A DNA stretch of 32,558 nucleotides, from positions 1-32,558 of the forward strand of contig CAJJCC010000048.1 of NCBI GenBank assembly GCA_905182585.1, written 5' to 3'. Source of the DNA: an uncultured Flavobacteriales bacterium. Its GTDB lineage: Bacteria > Bacteroidota > Bacteroidia > Flavobacteriales_C > GCA-002722245. A program made the translations under genes and the position numbers. A model generated the notes under the pieces. It saw only the letters and a list, made by a program, of their open reading frames with translations. It did not search any database and was not told the DNA's origin. Below are positions 25,623 through 32,558 of this stretch, one piece after another; the stretch's first letter is position 1; every line of letters begins with the position of its first letter.

Positions 25623-27206
25623 TTAAAGTAGGAATTTAATGCTCTTTCTGCCGATTTGAAGAATGTAAATCCCTTTCGAATAAGCATTCAAATTAATTGA
25701 GTTATCACGGATTTCAGTTTGAATCAAAAGCTTCCCATCAATGGAGAAAATATTTATTGGCTGTTTAATAAGCAGATTATTCACTCTAAGGAATCCTTGA
25801 TTTAAAAGATTGTAATCGAGCTCTGGATTCCAACTGTCATCGTTAATTCCATTTTCACATGAATCATCTAAAAAGCCCCTTTTACAAAGTAACCAATTAA
25901 TTAATCCTGAATTTTCATGATTGTTTAAAAGAGTATCTGCCTGAAGAATTAATCGACTTGCATCTCTAAACGTCATTTGAGGAAACCAACTATACATTGA
26001 TTGAATGATTAACTGATCTGCAGTAGTGTCTTCTATGTGATTTCTGATTTCCATTAATACAGAGGCGAACAAGTCTCCGTCTGAATAAAGTTGATTTACC
26101 ATAGCTTCTGGGTAGTGCCCGTTTTGATCGATGGATCTGCCAGACCAAAACTCATTGTGTCCATCCCAAGTAAAGATTTTTTTGTAGTTGAAATCTGAAA
26201 ACCTCTTTGAATATACCGCTGCGAAATAATCTCCTATTCCTTCTTCTTGCGCACGCCTTTCCGCTCCTGATAATGTATTTGGAGCTGCCGAATTGGATAT
26301 TGCATGACTGTATTCATGTATTAAAACATCGGCATCTTCCGCATCGTCAACGTTGCCTTGTCCAAAGTTTAATCTGGGAGGTGAAGTGGTGCTTAAAAAT
26401 TCAGACTGATCGGCACCGTTCTTAGCATATACATCTACCGGTATTTGATAGTTTACAATTGAGGTGAAATGTAATGTATCCTTAACATAGGAAGCAAAAT
26501 TAGTTATGTGGTAAAACGCATTTACTTCTTCGAAACCTTGCAATGATCGATCAAACTTAAAAATGGAATCTACCCTTTGAATTGGATCAATATTAGGTAA
26601 ACTTTGATCGGTTATTTTAAGGTGTTTGTTCGCTAAAACAAAATAGCCATTCTCATATTGGGCAGGGATTAAAACTTTAAATAATTCGTCATCTAAACTT
26701 GAATTGGTTTGATCGCCATTATCAACATATTCCCCACCGTAAACATTTAGGCTACTTGTAAGAGGATCCGGTTTAAAAACTGTTCCAACTATGGTGGTGT
26801 CAAAAGCATGTAAGTTATGAGCTTGATAATGGGTGCATTCATTTTGTGAATCGAAGAAAAAAGTAAAGCTTAAACCATCAGGTGTGAGAATTGTTTGTTT
26901 TTTGATTTCAATAAATTGACCTTCAATTTGAAAAAAGCCAACTGATGAATTTAGTATTTCAAAGTCTCTTGGTAAATCAAAGTCAGGACGGTCAAATTTG
27001 GTAAGCGATGTGTTGAATTGAGTACTTGAATGTTTGAAGTGATTTTGCTTAATGAAATGATTAAAAATAGGCAAGCCTTTCTCTAATGGGTGAAATAACA
27101 AATGCGATCCTATAGGACTATTTGATTCACCAATTAACAATCCTCGTTGAGTTAAAGCGCTAAATGATATAAAAACAAGGAATACGCACGTTAAATTCGT
27201 TTTCAT
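25623..27206 (-). CDS. Secreted zinc metallopeptidase with type IX sorting domain
   Basis: The 527-residue protein starts with a signal peptide (about 1-19, cleavage after LTQ). A propeptide-like region (20-245) precedes a gluzincin catalytic centre: HEYSH (297-301) supplies two His ligands and the catalytic Glu. EEGIGDYFA (321-329) supplies the third ligand, probably E322, and the conserved Asp. This is the layout of fungalysin-like (M36) peptidases, but the match is to motifs only. The last 70 residues form a T9SS type A sorting domain (INIFSIDGKLLIQTEI, SKGIYILQI, ending KSIKFLL). The protein is thus predicted to cross the outer membrane by T9SS. It is the last gene of the phoH-ribD operon, its ATG overlapping the YigZ-type stop by four bases. 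Confidence 0.9.
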   Translation of the reverse strand: MKTNLTCVFLVFISFSALTQRGLLIGESNSPIGSHLLFHPLEKGLPIFNHFIKQNHFKHSSTQFNTSLTKFDRPDFDLPRDFEILNSSVGFFQIEGQFIEIKKQTILTPDGLSFTFFFDSQNECTHYQAHNLHAFDTTIVGTVFKPDPLTSSLNVYGGEYVDNGDQTNSSLDDELFKVLIPAQYENGYFVLANKHLKITDQSLPNIDPIQRVDSIFKFDRSLQGFEEVNAFYHITNFASYVKDTLHFTSIVNYQIPVDVYAKNGADQSEFLSTTSPPRLNFGQGNVDDAEDADVLIHEYSHAISNSAAPNTLSGAERRAQEEGIGDYFAAVYSKRFSDFNYKKIFTWDGHNEFWSGRSIDQNGHYPEAMVNQLYSDGDLFASVLMEIRNHIEDTTADQLIIQSMYSWFPQMTFRDASRLILQADTLLNNHENSGLINWLLCKRGFLDDSCENGINDDSWNPELDYNLLNQGFLRVNNLLIKQPINIFSIDGKLLIQTEIRDNSINLNAYSKGIYILQIGRKSIKFLL

Positions 27207-27805
27207 AATTGATATAGAAATTCAGATTCAACGCCTCTTGGTAATGAATCCATTTTGTGATTGCTTTCGGAAATTGGTAAGCTGAAAGAAACCTTACACC
27301 TTAAGTCAAAGTCTTGGGAATCAAAATGCACCTTTTGCTGTTTAGACCATTTCATAACTAAGGGCATTTCATCGTAGGTAAAGCTTAATTCGTAATAATT
27401 AGATACAAATGACTCTATAATTTCAGACTCATTGATAGCAGCGATAGTTGCTTCTTTGTAGGCCGTTATTAAACCCGACGTACCTAGTTTAGTTCCTCCA
27501 AAGTACCGAATAACAACAACAATAACATTTGTTATTTCATTGGACAACAATTGATTTAAGATTGGTTTTCCGGCTGTTCCTGATGGTTCTCCATCATCGT
27601 AAGACCTGAAATTTTTGCCTTCACTGCCAATTCGATAAGCATAACAATGATGCCGGGCAGAAGGTTGATTTTCTTTGTAGAATTCTACTTTATCAAGGGC
27701 TTCTTTTACAGACGTAACAGGGGAGATATAAGCCAGGAATTTACTTCCTTTTTCTTTGTAAATCCCTTCCTTTGCTTCTGATATTGTTTTGTAATTACTG
27801 TTCAT
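27203..27805 (-). CDS. IMPACT/YigZ family protein
   Basis: The 200-residue protein is a member of the IMPACT (YigZ, UPF0029) family. Residues 1-115 contain the conserved core: GSKFLAYISPV, ARHHCYAYRIG, and RSYDDGEPSGTAGKPILNQL, followed by VIVVVIRYFGGTKLGTSGL. The C-terminal 70 residues form the second, ferredoxin-like domain typical of the bacterial type. YigZ proteins are soluble and bind nucleic acid in some reports; eukaryotic IMPACT regulates the GCN2 kinase. The bacterial role is not settled. The ATG overlaps the EamA-gene stop by one base (TAATG), and the stop overlaps the protease start by four bases. Confidence 0.93.
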   Translation of the reverse strand: MNSNYKTISEAKEGIYKEKGSKFLAYISPVTSVKEALDKVEFYKENQPSARHHCYAYRIGSEGKNFRSYDDGEPSGTAGKPILNQLLSNEITNVIVVVIRYFGGTKLGTSGLITAYKEATIAAINESEIIESFVSNYYELSFTYDEMPLVMKWSKQQKVHFDSQDFDLRCKVSFSLPISESNHKMDSLPRGVESEFLYQL

Positions 27806-28674
27806 TAAAGGAGTGAATCGTAAAAGGAAATTAAAACAATCGCTAATATTGAGCAGACAAGAGCAATGCCTTTTTTTAAGGATATTTTTTCTTGAAATAA
27901 GATGACGCTTAAAATTGTTGAGCCTAGTATTACGCCCATGTTTGCAATAGGAAATGCGCTAGAAGAAGGAATGTATTTTAAGCTTTCCAATAATAACCAC
28001 ATCGAAAAGTAGTTTGGTATTCCTAATATAATTCCCCAAATAATATCTTTTTTAGTTGGAAATGGATGTCTTTCTCGATGCTTTAAAAGCATGAAAAGTA
28101 GTCCGAATAAACAGGCAAAAGAGAATAAATAACCAAAAAATATACTCACGTCACCGGGAGCTATTAATTCCTTACTTGAGTAATTTAACAACGATTCCAA
28201 TACTCCCCCTCCAAAAAATAATAAGGCAATTAATAAGTAGCTGTTGCCACTGGGTAATTGGACTTTTTTTTCTGCGCTTAAAAAAATGGAAAGTATGGCA
28301 ATTAGAAAACCTGCTATTTTGATGTAGTTCCAATCTTCATTAAAGAGTAGGATTCCCAATAATGTTGGAAAGATAAACGTTATTTTATTAGCGATAGTAG
28401 TTGTAGCTATTCCTATCTGATGACTTGCATAAGCCATCACTTGAAAAAGTATTATGAATAGAAATCCTAAAAGAATTGTAAAGGGAAACCAGGGTTGTTG
28501 AATTGCGTATTCAAACGATTTAGTTTCTTCGGGAAGAATAAATGATAAGCTTGCTGCAATGACATAATTTATTACAATTGCGTTTAAAATAACAACGTTG
28601 TACTTTTTAAAGTATTTGAAAATACTAAAGAGTAGGGAGGCTGAAATTATAGATAAGAATAAACTTAAATTCAT
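27805..28674 (-). CDS. EamA/DMT-superfamily transporter
   Basis: The 289-residue protein has about ten hydrophobic helices in two similar halves, as in drug/metabolite transporters. Features include PWFPFTILLGFLFIILFQ, GIATTTIANKITFIFPTLLGILLF with a conserved helix 4 pattern, and near the C-terminus SSSAFPIANMGVILGSTILSVILFQEK, which repeats the Pro-containing helix and 'F-x-E' end of the EamA repeat. The substrate cannot be read from the sequence. The start overlaps the ribD stop by four bases (ATGA). Its position directly after ribD suggests, but does not show, a link with riboflavin or a pathway intermediate. Confidence 0.87.
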   Translation of the reverse strand: MNLSLFLSIISASLLFSIFKYFKKYNVVILNAIVINYVIAASLSFILPEETKSFEYAIQQPWFPFTILLGFLFIILFQVMAYASHQIGIATTTIANKITFIFPTLLGILLFNEDWNYIKIAGFLIAILSIFLSAEKKVQLPSGNSYLLIALLFFGGGVLESLLNYSSKELIAPGDVSIFFGYLFSFACLFGLLFMLLKHRERHPFPTKKDIIWGIILGIPNYFSMWLLLESLKYIPSSSAFPIANMGVILGSTILSVILFQEKISLKKGIALVCSILAIVLISFYDSLL

Positions 28675-29702
28675 AATTTTTTGAATATTCTTAATAAATC
28701 ATTCTCTATTTTTTTTTCACTAAAAGGGAGGGCTTTTATTTTGGGCGCTTTAATTCCATTTAAGAATTCTTTATCTCCAATAAAATTATAGGCTTCATCC
28801 CAAATTTTTTGATCTAAAAATTGATTAATTAACTGGGTTCCTCCTTCAACGATTACAGATTGGATGTTCCTTTTGTATAGCTCATTTAAAACTTCAATAA
28901 GATTACCTGAAAACTTAATCCATTCTTTTAATCCAACAGTTTGATCTATTTCTGTATTGAAAATTAAGGTAGGTGAATCGTCTTTTAAAATTTTTAAATT
29001 TTCATTTAAAAGTGGTTTATGACAAACGATAACTCGAAGTGGAGACTTTCCCTCCACAAGCCTTGTTGTTAACTCAGGATTGTCAATTAAAGCTGTTGTT
29101 TTACCTATAATAATGGCTTGTTCCACTGCTCTTTGTTCATGTACTGCTTTTTTAGATACTGAATTGGTAATCCAATTATCTTCACCATTCTTAATAGAGG
29201 TTAATCCGCGAGAAACAAATCCATCTTTTGTTTCCGCCCATTTTAAAATAACGAATGGACGCTTCGAATTGTGAAATTTATAAAATCGTCGATTCAAAGA
29301 AAGGCATTCTTTTTTTAAGATATTAACCTCAACTTTAACACCTGCTTTTTCAAGTTTTTGAACTCCTTTTCCTGCAACCTTTTCATGATCATCAATGGCT
29401 CCTATAACAACATGAGGGATTTTATATTGAATAATTAAATCTGAGCATGGAGGTGTTTTTCCAAAGTGAGCACACGGTTCTAAATTAACGTAAATCGTAC
29501 TTGCTGTCAATAGAGATTTATCGTGTACTGCATTAATAGCATTCACTTCTGCATGCTCTCTTCCGAACTCTTTGTGATATCCTTCTCCAATTATTTTATC
29601 TTGATATACAACCACCGCCCCAACCATTGGGTTAGGCGCTACATTTCCTTGGCCTTTTTGAGCGAGTTCTAAGCAGCGATTCATGTAAAGTTCGTGGTTC
29701 AT
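28671..29702 (-). CDS. ribD: Bifunctional riboflavin deaminase/reductase RibD
   Basis: RibD carries out the second and third steps of riboflavin synthesis: deamination of the pyrimidine ring and NADPH-dependent reduction of the ribosyl side chain. The N-terminal deaminase domain has NPMVGAVVV (24-32), the zinc and catalytic site HAEVNAI (50-56), and EPCAHFGKTPPC (75-86) with zinc ligands C77 and C86. The reductase domain begins near 145 (RPFVILKWAETKDGFVS), and VIVEGGTQLINQFL is its NADPH-site motif. At 343 residues it is of usual length. No other rib gene is present; ribD alone lies between an AEC and an EamA transporter gene, with one-base and four-base overlaps. Confidence 0.96.
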   Translation of the reverse strand: MNHELYMNRCLELAQKGQGNVAPNPMVGAVVVYQDKIIGEGYHKEFGREHAEVNAINAVHDKSLLTASTIYVNLEPCAHFGKTPPCSDLIIQYKIPHVVIGAIDDHEKVAGKGVQKLEKAGVKVEVNILKKECLSLNRRFYKFHNSKRPFVILKWAETKDGFVSRGLTSIKNGEDNWITNSVSKKAVHEQRAVEQAIIIGKTTALIDNPELTTRLVEGKSPLRVIVCHKPLLNENLKILKDDSPTLIFNTEIDQTVGLKEWIKFSGNLIEVLNELYKRNIQSVIVEGGTQLINQFLDQKIWDEAYNFIGDKEFLNGIKAPKIKALPFSEKKIENDLLRIFKKL

Positions 29703-30622
29703 TATCCTATAAAGTTAATAAGGTAAATAACTAACGGCAACGAAAAAAGACTAATAATTGTAGATAGTATGATACTGTTACAAATAAATTCTAAATCCAA
29801 CTTATACCTTTCAGCCATTGCAAATGGTGTAATTGCAGCAGGCATTGCGAATTGTGTTAGCTGACTAAAGCTATTTTCTATCTTAAAATAGTTGAAACAT
29901 AGAATTCCTAATACCGGAAAAATAAGCAGTTTTAATAAACTAAATATTGCTGCTGATTTTAATTCTGTGACTGATTCCGGTGGGTTGAGCGCTATGAAAA
30001 TCCCAATAAGTAACATAATCATAGGGGAAACCGTTTGGCTTAGCATATGAAGTGGTTGGTTGATTACTTTAGGTATAGGTATTTGTAAGTAATTAAACCC
30101 AAGGCCGAATATTACCGATAGGAGTAAAGGGTTTTTAAAGAGGTTAATGGTTATTTGTTTGATTTGAGGTTTATTTAACGTTAAATATTCAACGATAATT
30201 AAGCCTAAAGAGAAAACCCAGAAAAGCATTATCGCAGCGTTTACGGATGCTATCTTAGTAAGTTCGGGCGCAAGTGTTGTAATGATAGGTATTCCTAAAA
30301 AAGCGGCGTTGCCGAAAAGAAAGCAGATGATATAAGTAGCTTTTTTATTTTGCGAAGATTTAAAGAATTTTAGTCCGATTAAAATTAGTATTAACATTCC
30401 TAATAAAAGAAAAGATACTAATTGAAAACTATGAGATACTAAATTAAAGTCTAATGTGTTATTAGTAAGGTTGGCAAAAATAAGTGCTGGGAAGCCAATG
30501 TATAAAGCAAAATCACTTATTGGTTTTAGCCAGTTTTGATTAGCAATTTTAATTTTAACAAAAAACCAACCGATGGCAATAATAATAAATAGGGGTAGTA
30601 TTTGAAGAAAAATTGCACCCAA
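29702..30622 (-). CDS. AEC-family (auxin efflux carrier-like) transporter
   Basis: The 306-residue protein is almost wholly hydrophobic, with eight to ten predicted membrane helices. It starts with the characteristic LPLFIIIAIGWFFVK, then a segment DFALYIGFPALIFANL, where Pro-Ala-Leu in the second helix is an AEC feature. A C-terminal region FAMPAAITPFAMAERYKLD resembles the family motif before the last helix. AEC members move small organic anions such as malate; the substrate here is unknown. It follows the small barrel-candidate gene by five bases, and its TAA shares one base with the ribD ATG. Confidence 0.88.
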   Translation of the reverse strand: MGAIFLQILPLFIIIAIGWFFVKIKIANQNWLKPISDFALYIGFPALIFANLTNNTLDFNLVSHSFQLVSFLLLGMLILILIGLKFFKSSQNKKATYIICFLFGNAAFLGIPIITTLAPELTKIASVNAAIMLFWVFSLGLIIVEYLTLNKPQIKQITINLFKNPLLLSVIFGLGFNYLQIPIPKVINQPLHMLSQTVSPMIMLLIGIFIALNPPESVTELKSAAIFSLLKLLIFPVLGILCFNYFKIENSFSQLTQFAMPAAITPFAMAERYKLDLEFICNSIILSTIISLFSLPLVIYLINFIG

Positions 30623-30627
30623 TTATA

Positions 30628-31260
30628 TTATCCTTTATTGGAGTTTGATTTACCTTTGCTTCCTTTGCTTCCTTTGCTTCTGGTTTTCCACCAAGTATTC
30701 GAGTTCTTTCCTTTTTTTTGTAAATACATTCTTCGATATAACGAACTTTCGAAAAAGAGTAGAGTCATTCCCATTCCAACATGATTACTATATATTTGAG
30801 GCATATACATGTAATCGGCAAAAAAACGTATTCCTTTGTAATTATAGTTTAGTAGTGCTCCGAACATAACGCTTTCTTGAGTCTTCCAGTTTTCACCAAG
30901 TGTAGTTCCGACTGGACTGAAGTTTCTTCTCCAAGTTCCATAATCAAAACCTGTTTGAAGCGAAACGTAAAACTTTTCAAATCGATAAGGAATAATTTCA
31001 ATATTATATTTAGCTCTTAATTCATCAAAATTGTCTTCAGAATTTTGCATTTGAGAAGGGAATATTGTTCCTTGAAGTACAAAGTTTACACCAGGACCTA
31101 ATGGGAAGTTTACTTTTCCGTTTAACCCAGTGTATTGGTCTTCGATTGAATATAAGAAGTTGCCTGATATACTTATCCATTCGTAGTCCACGGCTTTTAA
31201 TTGTGCCTTAGAACTCAGAAAAACACTGCATAGAAAGATGGAGAATAAAAATCGTTTCAT
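30628..31260 (-). CDS. Putative outer-membrane beta-barrel protein with SKG tail
   Basis: I do not recognise a named family. The 210-residue protein starts with a signal peptide (1-19, cleavage after SKAQ). The core (about 25-175) alternates polar and aromatic or hydrophobic residues in short strands, for example WISISGNFLYSI, FYVSLQTGFDYG and GIRFFADYMYMPQ. This fits a small eight-strand barrel. Unusually, it does not end at the last strand but continues with a basic, low-complexity tail, KTRSKGSKGSKGKSNSNKG, partly encoded by a 9-base tandem repeat. The ATG directly follows the phoH stop (TAAATG), and the AEC gene begins five bases downstream. Confidence 0.7.
   Translation of the reverse strand: MKRFLFSIFLCSVFLSSKAQLKAVDYEWISISGNFLYSIEDQYTGLNGKVNFPLGPGVNFVLQGTIFPSQMQNSEDNFDELRAKYNIEIIPYRFEKFYVSLQTGFDYGTWRRNFSPVGTTLGENWKTQESVMFGALLNYNYKGIRFFADYMYMPQIYSNHVGMGMTLLFFESSLYRRMYLQKKGKNSNTWWKTRSKGSKGSKGKSNSNKG
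30653..30679. repeat. 9-base tandem repeat, three copies
   Basis: CCTTTGCTT is repeated three times head to tail on the plus strand, encoding successive Ser-Lys-Gly units in the minus-strand barrel gene. Because the unit is a multiple of three, slippage would alter tail length without breaking the frame. Confidence 0.9.
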
Positions 31261-32202
31261 TTAATTATCTTCTTTTTCGTAAGCTTCAATAATCTTTTTG
31301 ACTAGTTTATGGCGGATTACATCTTTTCCATCCAATTTAACAAAGGATATTCCTTTTATATTTTCAAGTACTTTGATACTGTTTAATAAACCAGAGGCTT
31401 GTTTTTTAGGTAAATCAATTTGGGTTGCATCTCCAGTGATTATGAATTTTGCAGACTTACCCATTCTGGTGAGAAACATTCTTAATTGTCCTTCGGTTGC
31501 ATTTTGGGCTTCATCCATAATACAATAAGCTTTATCCAAAGTTCTACCGCGCATAAATGCTAATGGAGCAACTTCAATGATACCTGTTTCAATAAATTCT
31601 GCTAATTTTTCATGCGGAATCATATCTCTTAATGCATCATATAAGGGTTGCATGTAAGGATCTAATTTCTCTTTTAAGTCTCCGGGAAGAAATCCTAAGT
31701 TTTCTCCAGCTTCAACTGCTGGTCTTGTTAGGATAATTCTTTTGACTTGTCTGTTTTTTAACGCTTGAACAGCAAGTGCAACAGCTGTATAGGTTTTTCC
31801 TGTTCCAGCTGGGCCAATAGCAAAAAGGAGATCGTTATTTTTCATCGCAACAACCATTTTTCTTTGGTTAGCTGTGATTGCTTTAATTGCTTTTCCTCCT
31901 ACTCCAAAAAGAATAGTTTCATCACCCGAAGAATCTTTTACGATTTCTTCGCCGTCTTCCCCCATTAAACGTTCCAATTGGTTTTCGGTAAGCGCTCCAT
32001 ACCTTAAAATATGTGCAACAAAAATATCAAGCTTATTTCTAAACTTATTAACCTCTTCCTCGTTTCCATTGATTTTTAATTCGTCTCCACGAACTACAAT
32101 CTTAAGCTTTGGGAAAAGATTAATGATTTCTTTAATTCTTTGATTGTTAGCACCAAATAGTAATATTGGCTCTACATCTTTAACTGAATAACTATCTTCC
32201 AA
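31261..32202 (-). CDS. phoH: PhoH family ATPase
   Basis: PhoH-like (YbeZ type) proteins are cytoplasmic ATPases linked to RNA metabolism and phosphate stress. The 313-residue protein has an N-terminal KH-like part (about 10-60). The P-loop domain follows: Walker A GPAGTGKTY (130-138), LTRPAVEAGENLGFLPGDL, the acidic motif MDEAQNAT, and ITGDATQIDLP. The start is TTG; an in-frame TGA lies six codons upstream and there is no ATG between. The first internal ATG is at residue 80, inside the conserved protein. The TTG is therefore well supported. A perfect -7 element precedes it. It heads the seven-gene operon that ends with the T9SS protease. The common partner ybeY is not in this window. Confidence 0.95.
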   Translation of the reverse strand: MEDSYSVKDVEPILLFGANNQRIKEIINLFPKLKIVVRGDELKINGNEEEVNKFRNKLDIFVAHILRYGALTENQLERLMGEDGEEIVKDSSGDETILFGVGGKAIKAITANQRKMVVAMKNNDLLFAIGPAGTGKTYTAVALAVQALKNRQVKRIILTRPAVEAGENLGFLPGDLKEKLDPYMQPLYDALRDMIPHEKLAEFIETGIIEVAPLAFMRGRTLDKAYCIMDEAQNATEGQLRMFLTRMGKSAKFIITGDATQIDLPKKQASGLLNSIKVLENIKGISFVKLDGKDVIRHKLVKKIIEAYEKEDN

Positions 32203-32222
32203 ATAAAATAACTTTGCTCAAT

Positions 32223-32230
32223 CAAATATA
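32223..32230 (-). promoter_or_regulatory. phoH operon promoter, -7 element
   Basis: On the minus strand TATATTTG matches TAnnTTTG exactly and ends about 20 bases before the TTG start. The -33 region (ATT instead of TTG) is poor and overlaps the right part of an inverted repeat, a place where a regulator could act. Confidence 0.55.
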
Positions 32231-32236
32231 AGGAAT

Positions 32237-32260
32237 TTTAAGGTTAAGAATTACCTTAAA
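32237..32260. repeat. 8-bp inverted repeat upstream of phoH
   Basis: TTTAAGGT and ACCTTAAA are perfect inverse copies around an 8-base spacer. The dyad starts two bases after the stop of the small membrane-protein gene and covers the likely -33 region of the phoH promoter. It may be an operator or a weak terminator. Confidence 0.5.
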
Positions 32261-32262
32261 GT

Positions 32263-32558
32263 CTACAAGAAAAACAATATTAGCCCAGCAATAAATGAGA
32301 GCATCGAATAAATGATAACTCGTTTTGAAAGGATTAGTGTATTAAGTGTTTTTTGGTCTTTTAATTTATCGAAAGGAATACTAGTGTCGAATATTGCGGC
32401 AGCGTTTATAGAAGAACCTTGTGAGCCATTTGGACGCTTACAGGCTTCTTTGAAGAGTTTAGGGTTTTGGCTTCTTACCAATCTACTAAATTTTGAAATC
32501 GTAATAAATTGAAAGAGGAATAGGGGAATAGTCGTTGTCATTCCATAAAAGTAAACGG
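32263..32558 (-). CDS. Small membrane protein with UspB-like topology, 5' end uncertain
   Basis: From the ATG at 32539-32541 the protein has 92 residues, but the frame is still open to the window edge and the extra codons (VYFYG) continue the first hydrophobic segment, so the true start may lie outside. The layout is one N-terminal helix (IPLFLFQFITI), a polar middle with LVRSQNPKLFKEACKRP, and a C-terminal helix (RVIIYSMLSFIAGLILFFL). This is reminiscent of the two-helix UspB proteins, though without clear sequence identity. The coding strand is that of phoH, 60 bases upstream of it. I cannot name a function. Confidence 0.55.
   Translation of the reverse strand, partial: VYFYGMTTTIPLFLFQFITISKFSRLVRSQNPKLFKEACKRPNGSQGSSINAAAIFDTSIPFDKLKDQKTLNTLILSKRVIIYSMLSFIAGLILFFL

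Overview
This AT-rich window looks like chromosomal DNA of a Bacteroidota bacterium, most likely a member of Flavobacteriia. The evidence is a GldN-family protein, a protease with a C-terminal type IX secretion (T9SS) sorting domain, a DUF3822 gene next to rsmD and coaD, promoter-like TTG-N19-TAnnTTTG elements, and almost no Shine-Dalgarno sequences. I see no rRNA, tRNA, CRISPR array, insertion sequence or prophage. Most genes are housekeeping or envelope genes in compact operons.

Layout. Positions 1-3142 (minus strand) carry a membrane protein of unknown function, DUF3822, rsmD and a coaD cut by the window edge. Next is a plus-strand RecD/Pif1-type helicase (3301-4716). A minus-strand envelope operon follows (7357 to 4713): a polytopic membrane protein, a CAP-domain protein and a MepA-like LAS-fold peptidase. 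rplS lies just upstream of that operon and has its own promoter and terminator. The centre (8004-14726) is one 6.7-kb gene for an exported 2240-residue coiled-coil protein. It converges on a minus-strand gene for an exported protein made almost wholly of MORN_2/YwqK-type repeats. An isolated gldN, ppa and trhO come next. A plus-strand operon (20082-24381) encodes two FtsX-type permeases, a LolD-like ATPase and an outer-membrane barrel candidate, followed by an M42 aminopeptidase. The right end (32202 to 25623) is a tightly packed minus-strand operon: phoH, a small barrel candidate with a Ser-Lys-Gly tail, an AEC transporter, ribD, an EamA transporter, an IMPACT/YigZ protein and a T9SS-exported zinc protease. 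A small membrane protein gene runs into the right edge.

The main theme outside metabolism is the cell envelope and secretion. GldN is a periplasmic component of the T9SS/gliding machine, and the zinc protease is a likely T9SS substrate. The MepA-like peptidase probably acts on peptidoglycan, and the Lol-like ABC operon probably moves something towards the outer membrane. The giant coiled-coil protein is the least explained object. It has one signal peptide, very few prolines, no cysteine after the signal peptide, and a compact non-helical C-terminal cap. All functional statements come from reading motifs; no database search was run.
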